The position numbers were made by a program, and so were the translations under genes. Under the pieces are notes generated by a model. It made no database searches, had not been told where the DNA came from, and was given only the letters and a program-made list of their open reading frames with translations. Source: Bacteroidales bacterium (GTDB taxonomy: Bacteria; Bacteroidota; Bacteroidia; Bacteroidales; UBA932). Taken from it: a stretch of DNA of 9,720 nucleotides. The DNA is taken from contig JAFYIK010000238.1 of assembly GCA_017538685.1 (NCBI GenBank), positions 1 through 9,720 of the forward strand, in the 5' to 3' direction. Shown here piece by piece: positions 1 through 7,955 of this stretch. Position 1 is the stretch's first letter; each line of letters begins with the position of its first letter.

Positions 1-29
1 ATGACTATTCCTATGGTATGCAGTTTCAT
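1..29 (-). CDS. start of a gene after the ABC ATPase, probably ABC-2 type permease (partial)
   Basis: Only the first nine codons are inside the window, reading MKLHTIGIV, and the rest lies beyond the left edge. The ATG (complement of 27-29) starts one base after the TAA stop of the upstream ATPase gene, so the two are almost certainly co-transcribed and probably translationally coupled. NatA-like ATPase genes in Bacteroidota are usually followed by their membrane partner, an ABC-2 permease of the NatB type, and a short N-terminus with the pattern xxIGIV just before the first membrane helix is common there. The permease identity is therefore inferred from position and this short N-terminus. 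No membrane segment can be seen in nine residues. Confidence 0.55.
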
Positions 30-30
30 A

Positions 31-885
31 TTACTTCCCCTCCGTTACAAGTTTGATGAATATGTCGTTCATTCTGGGCATCAGCTCTTTGTAGGAGTTG
101 ATGGTGACACCCTTTGCCAGATAGGTCTCGAGCGTCATCGCTCCGTCCGTCTCGCGCGGCAGGACCTCGGTGTGGCGGCCGTCTGCATCGGTGTAAACAA
201 GCTCGATGTTGTTGTTGCCATACTTGCGGCGGATTTCATCCACGCCACCGGTAATGACGAGCTGCGCCTTGTTGATGAGGGCGATGTTGTCGCAAAGCTC
301 CTCCACGCTCTCCATATTGTGGGTGGAAAGGATAATGGTCGCACCTTCATCCTTAAGCCTGAGGATTTCCTTGCGGATAAGGTCCGCATTGACCGGATCG
401 AAGCCGGAGAACGGCTCGTCCAGTATCATAAGCTTCGGTTTGTGCACCACCGTGGTGATGAACTGGAGCTTCTGGGCCATACCCTTCGAGAGTTCCTCCA
501 CCTTCTTATCCCACCAACCCTGGATCTCGAAGCGGACGAACCACTTCTTGAGTTCGTGCTGGGCGTCGGCCGTGCTCATACCCTTGAGCTGCGCAAGGTA
601 CATCGCCTGGTCGCCGACCTTCATCTTGCGGTAAAGGCCGCGCTCCTCGGGCATATAGCCTATCTTCTCCACATCGTTCTGGGTGATCTTTCGCCCCTGG
701 AAATAAACATCTCCTGAGGTGGGAATGGTAATGCGGTTGATAATGCGGATGAGGGTGGTCTTACCTGCCCCGTTAGGGCCCAGAAGGCCGAAAATACCTC
801 CCTCGGGGATGTCCAGGCTCACGTTGTCCAGAGCCACCTTCTCCCCGAAGGTCTTCGTTACATTCTTGATTTCTATGATTGCCAT
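31..885 (-). CDS. ABC transporter ATP-binding protein, NatA-like exporter ATPase
   Basis: This is a 284-residue cytoplasmic ATPase that should power an ABC-2 type exporter whose permease is probably the next gene (ATG at 29). Visible motifs in order: Walker A GPNGAGKT (36-43), GYMPEERGLY (76-85) in the Q-loop region, signature LSKGMAQK (132-139) in place of LSGGQ, Walker B KLMILDEP (151-158) with catalytic E157, D-loop SGFDP (160-164) and switch histidine H189 in STHNME. After about residue 210 comes a C-terminal extension like the DUF4162 tail of NatA-type ATPases. E80 lies where many ABC proteins have the Q-loop glutamine; this and LSKGM are usual in this subfamily, so the protein should be active. 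I chose the ATG at 885, giving MAIIEIKNVTKTFG, because a normal ABC domain starts there; an in-frame TTG at 897 only adds four residues. The substrate (sodium ion, drug, lipid or peptide) cannot be read from the ATPase. Confidence 0.9.
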   Translation of the reverse strand: MAIIEIKNVTKTFGEKVALDNVSLDIPEGGIFGLLGPNGAGKTTLIRIINRITIPTSGDVYFQGRKITQNDVEKIGYMPEERGLYRKMKVGDQAMYLAQLKGMSTADAQHELKKWFVRFEIQGWWDKKVEELSKGMAQKLQFITTVVHKPKLMILDEPFSGFDPVNADLIRKEILRLKDEGATIILSTHNMESVEELCDNIALINKAQLVITGGVDEIRRKYGNNNIELVYTDADGRHTEVLPRETDGAMTLETYLAKGVTINSYKELMPRMNDIFIKLVTEGK

Positions 886-910
886 TATTCTAACCAATAA
901 TTATATCGCG

Positions 911-918
911 TAAAGATA
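911..918 (-). promoter_or_regulatory. candidate -7 element for the ABC transporter operon
   Basis: On the minus strand 918-911 reads TATCTTTA, seven of eight against the Bacteroidota TAnnTTTG -7 consensus counting the free positions (last base differs). A TTTC at 941-938, one mismatch from the TTTG -33 element, sits 19 nt upstream, within the known 19-21 nt spacing. Transcription would begin near 905, leaving a leader of about 20 nt before the ATG at 885. No Shine-Dalgarno is visible, which is normal for the phylum. The assignment rests on sequence resemblance only. Confidence 0.4.
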
Positions 919-937
919 CAAATTATTATATTTGTAT
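916..937. repeat. perfect 8-bp inverted repeat in the divergent intergenic region
   Basis: ATACAAAT at 916-923 is the exact reverse complement of ATTTGTAT at 930-937, with a 6-nt TATTAT spacer. The repeat occupies most of the gap between the divergent start codons at 885 and 941 and overlaps candidate -7 boxes on both strands. It could be an operator for a dimeric regulator, or simply the mirror arrangement of two AT-rich promoters. Its GC-poor arms make a stable RNA hairpin unlikely. Confidence 0.6.
927..934 (+). promoter_or_regulatory. holA: candidate -7 element for holA
   Basis: TATATTTG matches the Bacteroidota TAnnTTTG -7 consensus exactly. It ends six bases before the holA ATG at 941, so a start site at the usual distance would fall at or next to the start codon and give a leaderless or nearly leaderless mRNA. 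No TTTG -33 element is present 19-21 nt upstream (902-907 reads tatatc), which weakens the call. Confidence 0.45.
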
Positions 938-940
938 GAA

Positions 941-1987
941 ATGGCAAAGACTGGAATTAATGTCGCTTCTCAGTGTCGTGAACTGATCGCCGATATCAAG
1001 GCAGGTCAGTTCAAGTCCGTCTATCTCCTGATGGGCGAGGAAGCGTACTATCCGGATCTTGTCTGCCAGGCGATTATCGACAACTGCATAGACGAATTCT
1101 CGAAGGACTTCAACGAAACTATATGCTACGGCGCGGACGTCACCGCCGACCAGGTAATCTCAGCAGCCCGCCAGTTCCCTATGATGTCCGACAGGGTGCT
1201 GGTGGTCGTGCGCGAAGCTCAGCTGATGAAGACCCTGGAGCAGCTCAGCCTTTACTGCAAGGAGCCCCTTGAGAGCACGGTGCTCGTGATTCTGATGCAC
1301 GGCGCGTCGGCCGACAAGCGCAAGGCGCTCTACAAAGAAGCGCAGGCCAACGGCGTGGTGGTGGACAGCCAGCCCGTCAGGGACTACGAAATCCCCTCCT
1401 GGATCACGGCCTACTATGAATCGCGCGGGCTGAAGATAGACCCGGACGCCGCCGCCCTGCTGGGCGAATCGGTGGGCAGCAACCTTTCGACCATAGTCCT
1501 GGAGACCGACAAACTTCTGAAGGCCCTGCCGGAAGGCACCACCCGCATCAGCGCGGACGACATAGAGAAGAATGTGGGAGTCTCGCGCCAGTTCACCATC
1601 TTCGAGCTGAACAAGGAGCTCTCGGCCCGCAATGCGCCGAAGGCGCTGAAGATCGCGGCGCACATAGGCAACGGCGCGCGGTTCGCCCTTCCTTCTGCGG
1701 TCAGCGCCCTGTATACCGAATTCAACCGCATCCTCCGCTATGGAGCGCTGCTCCAGCGCGGCCCGTACCCCTCGCAGGAAGACAAAGCCCGTGCGCTGGC
1801 GGGGGTGAATCCCTACTTCTACCGCCAGTACGACCAGGCCGTCCGGAATTATCCGGTGCCGAAAGCAATGAAGATTATTTCGCTGCTCTGCGAGTACGAT
1901 TACCTCGGCAAGGGCGGAGACGGCAGCGCCGCCACCGATCCGGGAGAGCTTTTGGTCGAGCTCACCGCCAAGATACTCAGCATCTAG
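941..1987 (+). CDS. holA: DNA polymerase III subunit delta (clamp-loader subunit)
   Basis: HolA is the delta subunit of the clamp loader; it opens the beta sliding clamp so that it can be placed on primed DNA during replication and repair. The 348-residue protein has normal family length and layout: the N-terminal VYLLMGEEAYYPDLV (27-41), FPMMSDRVLVVVREA (79-93), ADKRKALYK (124-132), a central IVLETDKL stretch (185-192) followed by ADDIEKNVGVSRQFTIFEL (205-223), and a C-terminal helical collar ending GELLVELTAKIL (335-346). Delta does not hydrolyse ATP, and no Walker motif is seen. The ATG at 941 gives MAKTGINVAS; an in-frame TTG at 932 adds only three residues and is unlikely. The gene is transcribed away from the ABC operon and towards addA, and its TAG stop (1985-1987) overlaps the addA stop within CTAG. 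No terminator separates the two. Confidence 0.93.
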   Translation: MAKTGINVASQCRELIADIKAGQFKSVYLLMGEEAYYPDLVCQAIIDNCIDEFSKDFNETICYGADVTADQVISAARQFPMMSDRVLVVVREAQLMKTLEQLSLYCKEPLESTVLVILMHGASADKRKALYKEAQANGVVVDSQPVRDYEIPSWITAYYESRGLKIDPDAAALLGESVGSNLSTIVLETDKLLKALPEGTTRISADDIEKNVGVSRQFTIFELNKELSARNAPKALKIAAHIGNGARFALPSAVSALYTEFNRILRYGALLQRGPYPSQEDKARALAGVNPYFYRQYDQAVRNYPVPKAMKIISLLCEYDYLGKGGDGSAATDPGELLVELTAKILSI

Positions 1988-4900
1988 ACTTCGCTGACGT
2001 AGTCCCTGTCCACATACCAGAGGTAGCCCCTGACGACTTTGTAGCCCATCGCTTTGTAGGAAGCGACGTACTCCTGCACCTGACCCACGTACGAATTCTT
2101 CTCGGAGGCGAACTTATAGTCCACTATCTCCACAGATCCGTCGTCTTTCAGCACGACACGGTCCGGACGCTTGTACTCTCCGGAAGGCGTGATTAGATCC
2201 CTCTCGTTCAGGAGCTTGGCTTTATCGCCGGGGAACCAGCCGCGCGGGGCGACATAGTCTATGGCGCCTGCGAGCATAGCCTCCGCTTCGCGGCCCTCTT
2301 CAGCAGAAAGCAGGCCGTCTTCCACGGCCCTCCGGACCGACGCCGGGAGGTCCTCCGGACCCACGACCGTCTCGAGTATGCCGTGCAGCACCGTGCCCCT
2401 TATCCTGCGCGACGCCGAAACTCCCGTCTCCCCTTCCGGATCGAAGAAATCCGACGAATCCGTCTTTATGAGCACCTGCGCGCGGGCGCTGGGCACGGCC
2501 TTCCCGAGGGGGTAGAACTTCAGTTCCACGTCGGAGACGGGCGGCATAGGCTTTTTCCAGGAGGCCTCTTCAGGCTCGGCCTTGGGAGATAAGGTGCCGA
2601 ACACATAGTGTTCCCCGTCTTTCACGAAACCTGAGGATGTGTCGTTGCAATACTGGTACAAAGCGCTGCCGAAGCCCGAAAAGCTAACCCACGGCGAGTC
2701 CGCCGCACGTTCGCGCTTTTCGGAGGAGGGCAGCACCCCGATTATGTGCATAGCCTGCGAGGCCCTGGTGGTGGCGACATACCACACATTCGCTTCGTCG
2801 ATATAACTCAGGCGAAGTTCGCGGAGATAATTGTCTGCGAATAGAGTTTTCAGAGACGTAGCACTCAAGCCAGTGTTATAGAGGGCCGGCGCGACATCCT
2901 CGAAAGGAGTGCCTTCCGTGTCAAGTTTTTCCCAGAACTTCGCGAAGCTGCCGATCCAGTTTTCGGTTCGCTGGAGCGGCAGGATAACACAGGGATAATC
3001 CAGGCCCTTGACCGAATGGATGGTGATTACGGTTATGGCATCCGTGCCTTCCGGCGAAGCGATACTCCGTTTCATACCGTCTTCCGCCCAATACTCGAGG
3101 AAAGAATGGAGGGAATTGCCGTTTCTGGAGGCGAAGTCCCTGACAAGGTCCATAAAAGCCAGGACGTAGAGGGTGTCGGCATTCACCTCCTCGGGAGGGA
3201 GTGCGGCCAACAGGCTTTCACACAGATCTACCAGCGACTTGCAGGGATCCACCGCCGAAGGATCGAACTCCCCGGCGTAGAAGGTGTTGATCTTGTCTTC
3301 CGGATTGTCGATTTTGTAGAGCCTGGAAACCAAGGTCCTGACGGTCCGGCCGCTGCAGATTCTGAGAGAATCGCTGGTTATAACGTGGCGGCCCATCGCC
3401 GTAAGGAGAGTAGCCACTTCCTGACCAATTGCGTTTGTCCTCACAATAACGGCAATATCCTTCGGCGCGAAGCCCCTTTCCTCTGCCTCGAGCACAGCGG
3501 AGATTGCCTGGGAGCAGAGCTCTTTAGAGTCGCAGAAAGTCACTTCCACGCTTCCGGGAACCGCTATCTTTTTCTTCGCATTCTGCTTGACATCGGAATA
3601 GATATCCGACACCGGTCTCGCTGCCGCCTCTTTCGCCGCTTCGCTGCCGGCCAGTTCCGCTCCGAGCTGGGCATCCATCTTCTCAGCCCACGTTTTGTAG
3701 AAGGCATTGTTGAATTCGACTATCTTCGGAGCGCTGCGCCAGTTGTCCTCCAGAGGATTGGAGACGGTCCTGTCCAGTTCGGTATGCACTCTGGTGTCGA
3801 GTATGTCCCAGTTGGCGTTCCTCCAGCGGTAGATGCTCTGTTTGACATCTCCGACTATGAGGTTGTAGCAACCTTCGGATATGCTGTTCTGAAGCAAAGG
3901 CTTGAAATTCTCCCACTGGGTAAGGGATGTGTCCTGGAACTCGTCGAGGAGGAAATGGTGATAACGCACCCCCACCTTTTCGTAGATAAAAGGAGCTTCG
4001 GAGCCGGCTATTATGTCGCGGAGTATGGAATTGGTATCGTCCAGACTCAGCACGTTCTTTTCCTTCAGCAGGGCCTTGAACTCCCTGTCAAGCGCATCCG
4101 CCACGTGGAAGACTGCGATTTGGCCCCGGAGTATTCTGGCCGTGTTGTAGTGGATCAGCCGCTCGCCGCCCAGGGCGTAAACGTGGGATGTCACGCCGCC
4201 GTCGGCATTATTCTTCCAGAATTTTTGTTCCTTTTTCGTGAACAGATTTCCGAATCCGTCCGCCCCTTTCTCCTTTATCGACTTCAATGAGTTAATGATG
4301 GAGTCGGCATTCTTGAGTTTTGTCGCCGCTTCTGCCGCTGCCAGATCGAGCTCCGCCGCTTTCTTGACGTCCGCGTTGTACTTATCGCAGATCTTCGTGC
4401 AGATATCCTTAAGTTTCCTCAGGTTCTCTGCCGAGAAAGCCTTTTCTTTGTCCAGGGGCAAGGCCTCGGCTTTGTCGCGGTAAGACTCGGACATATAGCC
4501 GTCGGCGAAAGCACTCAAAGTGTCGCTCAGGTTGTAGGATTCACCCTGGGTGATGCTTTCCACAGAATTGGAGGACAGCCAGTCCAGCAGGTCCGCATCC
4601 GCTTCGGACAAGGAATCCAGCACGCGGTCCACCGTCTCCGAGACCAGCGAATCACGGTCCAGTTCCACCTGGTATTCGGCAAACTGCCCCACTTCCCTTG
4701 CAAAAGAGCGCAGAACTTTCTGGAAGAAACGGTCGATTGTGCTGACTGAGAAAGCGCTGTAGTCCGAAAGTATATCGGTCAATGCCTTCCTGCACTCCGC
4801 CTGAAGCTCTTCTTCCGAGCTGATGCCGCATTGATCCATCAGGTAGTCCTTATACTTGGACTTGCCGGGGAAACGGGCCAGGGTGTCCAGGGAGTCGATT

Positions 4901-5091
4901 ATCCTCGATTTCATCTCCCCCGTCGCTTTGTTGGTGAAAGTGACGGCCAGGATATGACGGTAGGGTTTCTCGTACTTCTTACGGTTATCCAGGAGCAGGC
5001 GTATGTATTCCCTGGCAAGCGAATAGGTCTTGCCGGAACCGGCGGAAGCCTTCATAACCTCCACACAATTTGTTCTCTCTTCCTTCGTCAT
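1984..5091 (-). CDS. addA: AddA-type UvrD/RecB-family helicase-nuclease
   Basis: AddA is the motor and one nuclease of the AddAB complex, which unwinds and degrades double-strand DNA ends to prepare them for RecA. The 1035-residue protein carries a full superfamily 1A helicase set: Walker A ASAGSGKT (15-22), TFTNKA (51-56), STIDRFF (117-123), Walker B LLDEFQDT (381-388), GDVKQSIYRWR (414-424), NWRS (450-453), VITIHSVKGLDYP (688-700) and YVATTRA (771-777). The C-terminal PD-(D/E)XK nuclease looks intact: RGTVLHGILE (898-907, H903), E963, RPDR (975-978, D977), VDYK (990-993, D991/K993) and QVQEY (1004-1008). The ATG at 5091 overlaps the addB stop as ATGA and has a purine-rich GGAAGGGAG 8 nt upstream; a TTG at 5112 would add seven residues and is less likely. 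An Ala/Lys-rich charged stretch at about 240-300 is probably a linker. Bacteroidota databases often name such proteins only UvrD-helicase domain protein. Confidence 0.9.
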   Translation of the reverse strand: MTKEERTNCVEVMKASAGSGKTYSLAREYIRLLLDNRKKYEKPYRHILAVTFTNKATGEMKSRIIDSLDTLARFPGKSKYKDYLMDQCGISSEEELQAECRKALTDILSDYSAFSVSTIDRFFQKVLRSFAREVGQFAEYQVELDRDSLVSETVDRVLDSLSEADADLLDWLSSNSVESITQGESYNLSDTLSAFADGYMSESYRDKAEALPLDKEKAFSAENLRKLKDICTKICDKYNADVKKAAELDLAAAEAATKLKNADSIINSLKSIKEKGADGFGNLFTKKEQKFWKNNADGGVTSHVYALGGERLIHYNTARILRGQIAVFHVADALDREFKALLKEKNVLSLDDTNSILRDIIAGSEAPFIYEKVGVRYHHFLLDEFQDTSLTQWENFKPLLQNSISEGCYNLIVGDVKQSIYRWRNANWDILDTRVHTELDRTVSNPLEDNWRSAPKIVEFNNAFYKTWAEKMDAQLGAELAGSEAAKEAAARPVSDIYSDVKQNAKKKIAVPGSVEVTFCDSKELCSQAISAVLEAEERGFAPKDIAVIVRTNAIGQEVATLLTAMGRHVITSDSLRICSGRTVRTLVSRLYKIDNPEDKINTFYAGEFDPSAVDPCKSLVDLCESLLAALPPEEVNADTLYVLAFMDLVRDFASRNGNSLHSFLEYWAEDGMKRSIASPEGTDAITVITIHSVKGLDYPCVILPLQRTENWIGSFAKFWEKLDTEGTPFEDVAPALYNTGLSATSLKTLFADNYLRELRLSYIDEANVWYVATTRASQAMHIIGVLPSSEKRERAADSPWVSFSGFGSALYQYCNDTSSGFVKDGEHYVFGTLSPKAEPEEASWKKPMPPVSDVELKFYPLGKAVPSARAQVLIKTDSSDFFDPEGETGVSASRRIRGTVLHGILETVVGPEDLPASVRRAVEDGLLSAEEGREAEAMLAGAIDYVAPRGWFPGDKAKLLNERDLITPSGEYKRPDRVVLKDDGSVEIVDYKFASEKNSYVGQVQEYVASYKAMGYKVVRGYLWYVDRDYVSEV

Positions 5092-7955
5092 TTTTTCAAC
5101 TCCCTTCCGCAAATAACTCTGAAATCACAGAATTTACAGGATATGCTTTTTTTATCCGCTTTCTTGAATCCCTTGGACGGATCCTCCATCTCATTTAACT
5201 TCTCCTGCAGTTTCGCTTCGACTTCTTGATTGAAGCCATCTTCCTGTCCCCATATCTTGACAGCGTCTGTGAAGAAATCGCTCATCGCATACATCGAGTT
5301 GCTGACGGGCTTGCCGGCGAAGCGACTGTCGTTTTCGGTCAGGCGGTCATAGATGAAGAACTGAAGCGCTGCTTTGTTGGCATAGGCATCACTGCCGAAG
5401 ATAGCGCCTGCTTTCAGCTTGGTGGAGAGAACATCCTGGTGGTCGCTGCCGGTTTTGTAGTCCACAACCCTCACTGTCCCGTCTTCGAAGGAATCTATCC
5501 TGTCCACGTAGCCGTGGAACTGATGCCCGCATATCTCGACCGGTCCCAAGTACTCCTCCAGGCCAAGTATCGTCAGAGAGGATCTATGGCCCATAAGCTC
5601 CAGATCGCGCTTTATCACCTGCTGGACATATTTTACAATAATGTCTGCGGTCACGAGGTCGCGCCCGCTCACTTCCACGCTCTTGAGTTCGTGGCGGATA
5701 AGGGAAAAGACCTTTCGTTTGATGTCCTTATCGCGCTTCTGCCAGTCCAGAAGATACTCTTTGGTGATGGTGCCTGTGTAGCCTGCATATTTATTGTTGC
5801 GCTTGTCGAAAGGCTCGTCAGACTTCATCATCTCCTCACCCATATAGAGCGCGTGAAGGGTATCGTGGCATATAGTGCCCAAAAGTCCGGAATCCAGGGA
5901 CTCTTTCACTTCTTCCTCGGCCTTCAGGTCCTGTACCACCTGATAGTAGAACTTGGCCTGGCAGTCCAGATAGGAATGGAAGGAACTCGCCGAGAAACGA
6001 TGCTTCTTTATCTTCTCGATGTCCCCGGGTGTCTTGGGCAATTCGTCCACATCTTCGGAATGGGACACATCAGCCTGTGCAATCGACTCGTCGAAGATGC
6101 ATTTACCGTCGCCCAGATAGCGGAGCTGCTTGGCATAGCGGCTTTCCTCGCCCGTGTTAAGGCCGTCCGTCCTTGAGTCGTAGAGCATCCAGACATTTTC
6201 GGCCCGGACGATCATCCTGTAGAAATAGTAGGACCAGACCTTCTCCTGACGCTCGTAAGTGGGAAGTCCGAAGGCGAGGCGTATCTCGGGTGGAATAAAG
6301 GAGGCGGAAGAACTGATGCGGGGGAACATACCCTCGTTCGCATTCAGGATTACTATATGTTTGAAATCGAGAGCGCGCGTCTCAAGCGGGCCCATAACCT
6401 GCAGGCCGCCGAGCGGTTCGCCCTCGAAGGGGATGCTCTCGCCAGCTATTATCTGATCCAGAAGATGCATCCACGAGCGCGGCATTATCGGCAGGTCCAT
6501 ATCGCGAAGTCGCACCACGGCGCAGTAGTAGCGCTTCGCGAAATCCAGCTGGATGGCGTCGCCGTCCGGGAGGCCGCGAAGGATGGTCGCGAGAGTCTGC
6601 GTAAGGCCTGTCAGATATTCAGCAAGTTCAGCGTTCCGCCCCGCATCCGCGAGGGCGGGCTCCTTCACCACCGGTTTGAAAATGGCTCCGAGCACCTGGC
6701 CGTCGCCGAAATCAGCCTGAGGAATGTAGAATTTCGCCGCTTGCACTATCTCCCCAACCTTCTTCTTTTCCTCTTCGCTGAGAACAGACTGGACTATCGC
6801 GGATGAAACCACGTCCTTCACAGTCTTGTGGTAGAAATACCACTGTCCGTCCTTAAGGCGCAGATGCATCTGGAGTTCGAACACGTCCTTCATAAGCGAA
6901 GCCCATTCGCTCGAGCCCATAGGAAAGCCCATAGTCACGTTCACCTTTTCCCCGTTCTGAGGAAGGCTGTTGAGCACAGGCATCAGCATAGTCTCATCTG
7001 CAAGGACCACGGCGAAATCGAGCCCACGCTCGGCAGCAGGCACTTTCCCGATGAGGTCGGGCAGCAGCTTGGCCTGGCCGGTCGCAGACGGCACCTTGAC
7101 GATATGCACTTTCGGCACGGAGCCGCCCGTCTCCGGGGTGAATGCGTTCGGGAACGATTGTATGTTTTCCTTGATGAATTCGCCTTCGTAGTCCCAGCAG
7201 AAGTCTGCCAGGCCGGCGCTCCGGAACTTTTTCAGGACTTCCTTCTCGCATTCGTTGAGGGCGTTGAGTCCCACGAACACGCACATTCGTATTTCAGGGT
7301 AGGCCTCTGCCAGAACGGATGCCGCAGGAGTGTCTGCAAGCTTGTCCGCGAGATCGCGGTATATCATACCCTCATAGGCCATACCTTTCCCGCGCAGGCT
7401 CTGCCGGAAGTCATTGTACAGAGGATAGAGGATGCTCCATATCTGAAGGAAGTTTTCCTTTACGTCTTTGTTGGGATTGCCTGTGTGCGGAACGTTCTCG
7501 AAGTGCTTTGCGAGATTCTTTATCGCTTCCAGCTGCCTGGGGTCCGCATATTCGAAATTATCCTGGATAGCCTTCAGGTCCGCGATGTTGGCGAAAAGCC
7601 CCTTCGCGTCCACCTTATACTTGTCCACATCACCGAAATCGGCGAGCAGGACGTCGCCCCAGTAGATGAAATCGTCCAGGCTTTCCGCCTTGGGATTCAG
7701 CTTCTTATAGCACTCGTAGAGTTCCAGCAGCAGCGAAATCCTCTCGGACGCGGCGGAGCCGGTCAGGGTGCAGAAGAAATCGTTGATGGTAGTCAGCCTC
7801 GGGGCGAGCATAGCCTTTCCGTCGGCCTTTACGAGGTCGCAGAGATGCTTGCGGAAAAAAGCCATCGAGCGGCGGTTCGGGAAGATGAATATCTTCTCCC
7901 CGAGACCGTCCTGCCGATAGTAATGGAGAGCTACCTGTCTGAGAAACGGATTCAT
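5088..7955 (-). CDS. addB: AddB-like PD-(D/E)XK exonuclease with Fe-S cysteines, no Walker A
   Basis: This is the partner of AddA in end resection and should supply the second nuclease. The 955-residue protein starts MNPFLRQVALHYY and reaches IFIFPNRRS (22-30), where helicase motif Ia would be, with no GKT loop before it. GLDFAVVLAD (311-320) and the run VMGPLETRALDFKHIVI (520-536) ending ANEGMFP (539-545) mark a degenerate helicase fold. The C-terminus has the AddB-type iron-sulfur nuclease layout: C665 in SYLDCQAKFYY, H697 in GTICH, a candidate acid E800/E801, GYVDRID (815-821, D818), VVDYKTG (830-836, D832/K834), Q865, then C940, C943 and C949. Those four cysteines fit a [4Fe-4S] site that pins the nuclease domain. 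The start codon overlaps the rmuC stop by one base (TAATG), and the stop overlaps the addA start by four bases, indicating strict co-expression. ATPase activity is not expected, so the subunit should act as scaffold and nuclease, somewhat like RecC with a working nuclease added. Confidence 0.85.
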   Translation of the reverse strand: MNPFLRQVALHYYRQDGLGEKIFIFPNRRSMAFFRKHLCDLVKADGKAMLAPRLTTINDFFCTLTGSAASERISLLLELYECYKKLNPKAESLDDFIYWGDVLLADFGDVDKYKVDAKGLFANIADLKAIQDNFEYADPRQLEAIKNLAKHFENVPHTGNPNKDVKENFLQIWSILYPLYNDFRQSLRGKGMAYEGMIYRDLADKLADTPAASVLAEAYPEIRMCVFVGLNALNECEKEVLKKFRSAGLADFCWDYEGEFIKENIQSFPNAFTPETGGSVPKVHIVKVPSATGQAKLLPDLIGKVPAAERGLDFAVVLADETMLMPVLNSLPQNGEKVNVTMGFPMGSSEWASLMKDVFELQMHLRLKDGQWYFYHKTVKDVVSSAIVQSVLSEEEKKKVGEIVQAAKFYIPQADFGDGQVLGAIFKPVVKEPALADAGRNAELAEYLTGLTQTLATILRGLPDGDAIQLDFAKRYYCAVVRLRDMDLPIMPRSWMHLLDQIIAGESIPFEGEPLGGLQVMGPLETRALDFKHIVILNANEGMFPRISSSASFIPPEIRLAFGLPTYERQEKVWSYYFYRMIVRAENVWMLYDSRTDGLNTGEESRYAKQLRYLGDGKCIFDESIAQADVSHSEDVDELPKTPGDIEKIKKHRFSASSFHSYLDCQAKFYYQVVQDLKAEEEVKESLDSGLLGTICHDTLHALYMGEEMMKSDEPFDKRNNKYAGYTGTITKEYLLDWQKRDKDIKRKVFSLIRHELKSVEVSGRDLVTADIIVKYVQQVIKRDLELMGHRSSLTILGLEEYLGPVEICGHQFHGYVDRIDSFEDGTVRVVDYKTGSDHQDVLSTKLKAGAIFGSDAYANKAALQFFIYDRLTENDSRFAGKPVSNSMYAMSDFFTDAVKIWGQEDGFNQEVEAKLQEKLNEMEDPSKGFKKADKKSISCKFCDFRVICGRELKK
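5100..5108 (-). promoter_or_regulatory. addA: purine-rich ribosome-binding site for addA
   Basis: On the minus strand 5108-5100 reads GGAAGGGAG, inside the last codons of addB and 8 nt before the ATG at 5091. This is normal Shine-Dalgarno spacing, and no comparable site precedes the other starts in this window. It supports the ATG at 5091 over the upstream TTG at 5112, together with translational coupling through the ATGA overlap. Bacteroidota depend little on Shine-Dalgarno pairing, so its strength is uncertain. Confidence 0.45.

Noticed and set aside
1..717. Plus-strand open frame opposite the ABC ATPase gene
   Set aside because: The minus strand encodes every ABC ATPase motif here; the plus frame has none.
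885..897. TTG start at 897 for the ABC ATPase
   Set aside because: It adds only four residues outside the ABC fold, whereas the ATG at 885 matches the usual N-terminus.
1900..2060. Possible bidirectional terminator between holA and addA
   Set aside because: I looked for a GC-rich stem with a flanking T-tract on either strand and saw only short palindromes such as GAGCTC; nothing qualifies as an intrinsic terminator.
3016..4290. Plus-strand open frame (424 codons) opposite addA
   Set aside because: It is antisense to conserved helicase motifs of addA and its translation is Arg/His/Gly-rich shadow sequence with no domain.
5091..5112. TTG start at 5112 for addA
   Set aside because: The ATG at 5091 has better spacing from a purine-rich site and forms a classic ATGA overlap with the addB stop.
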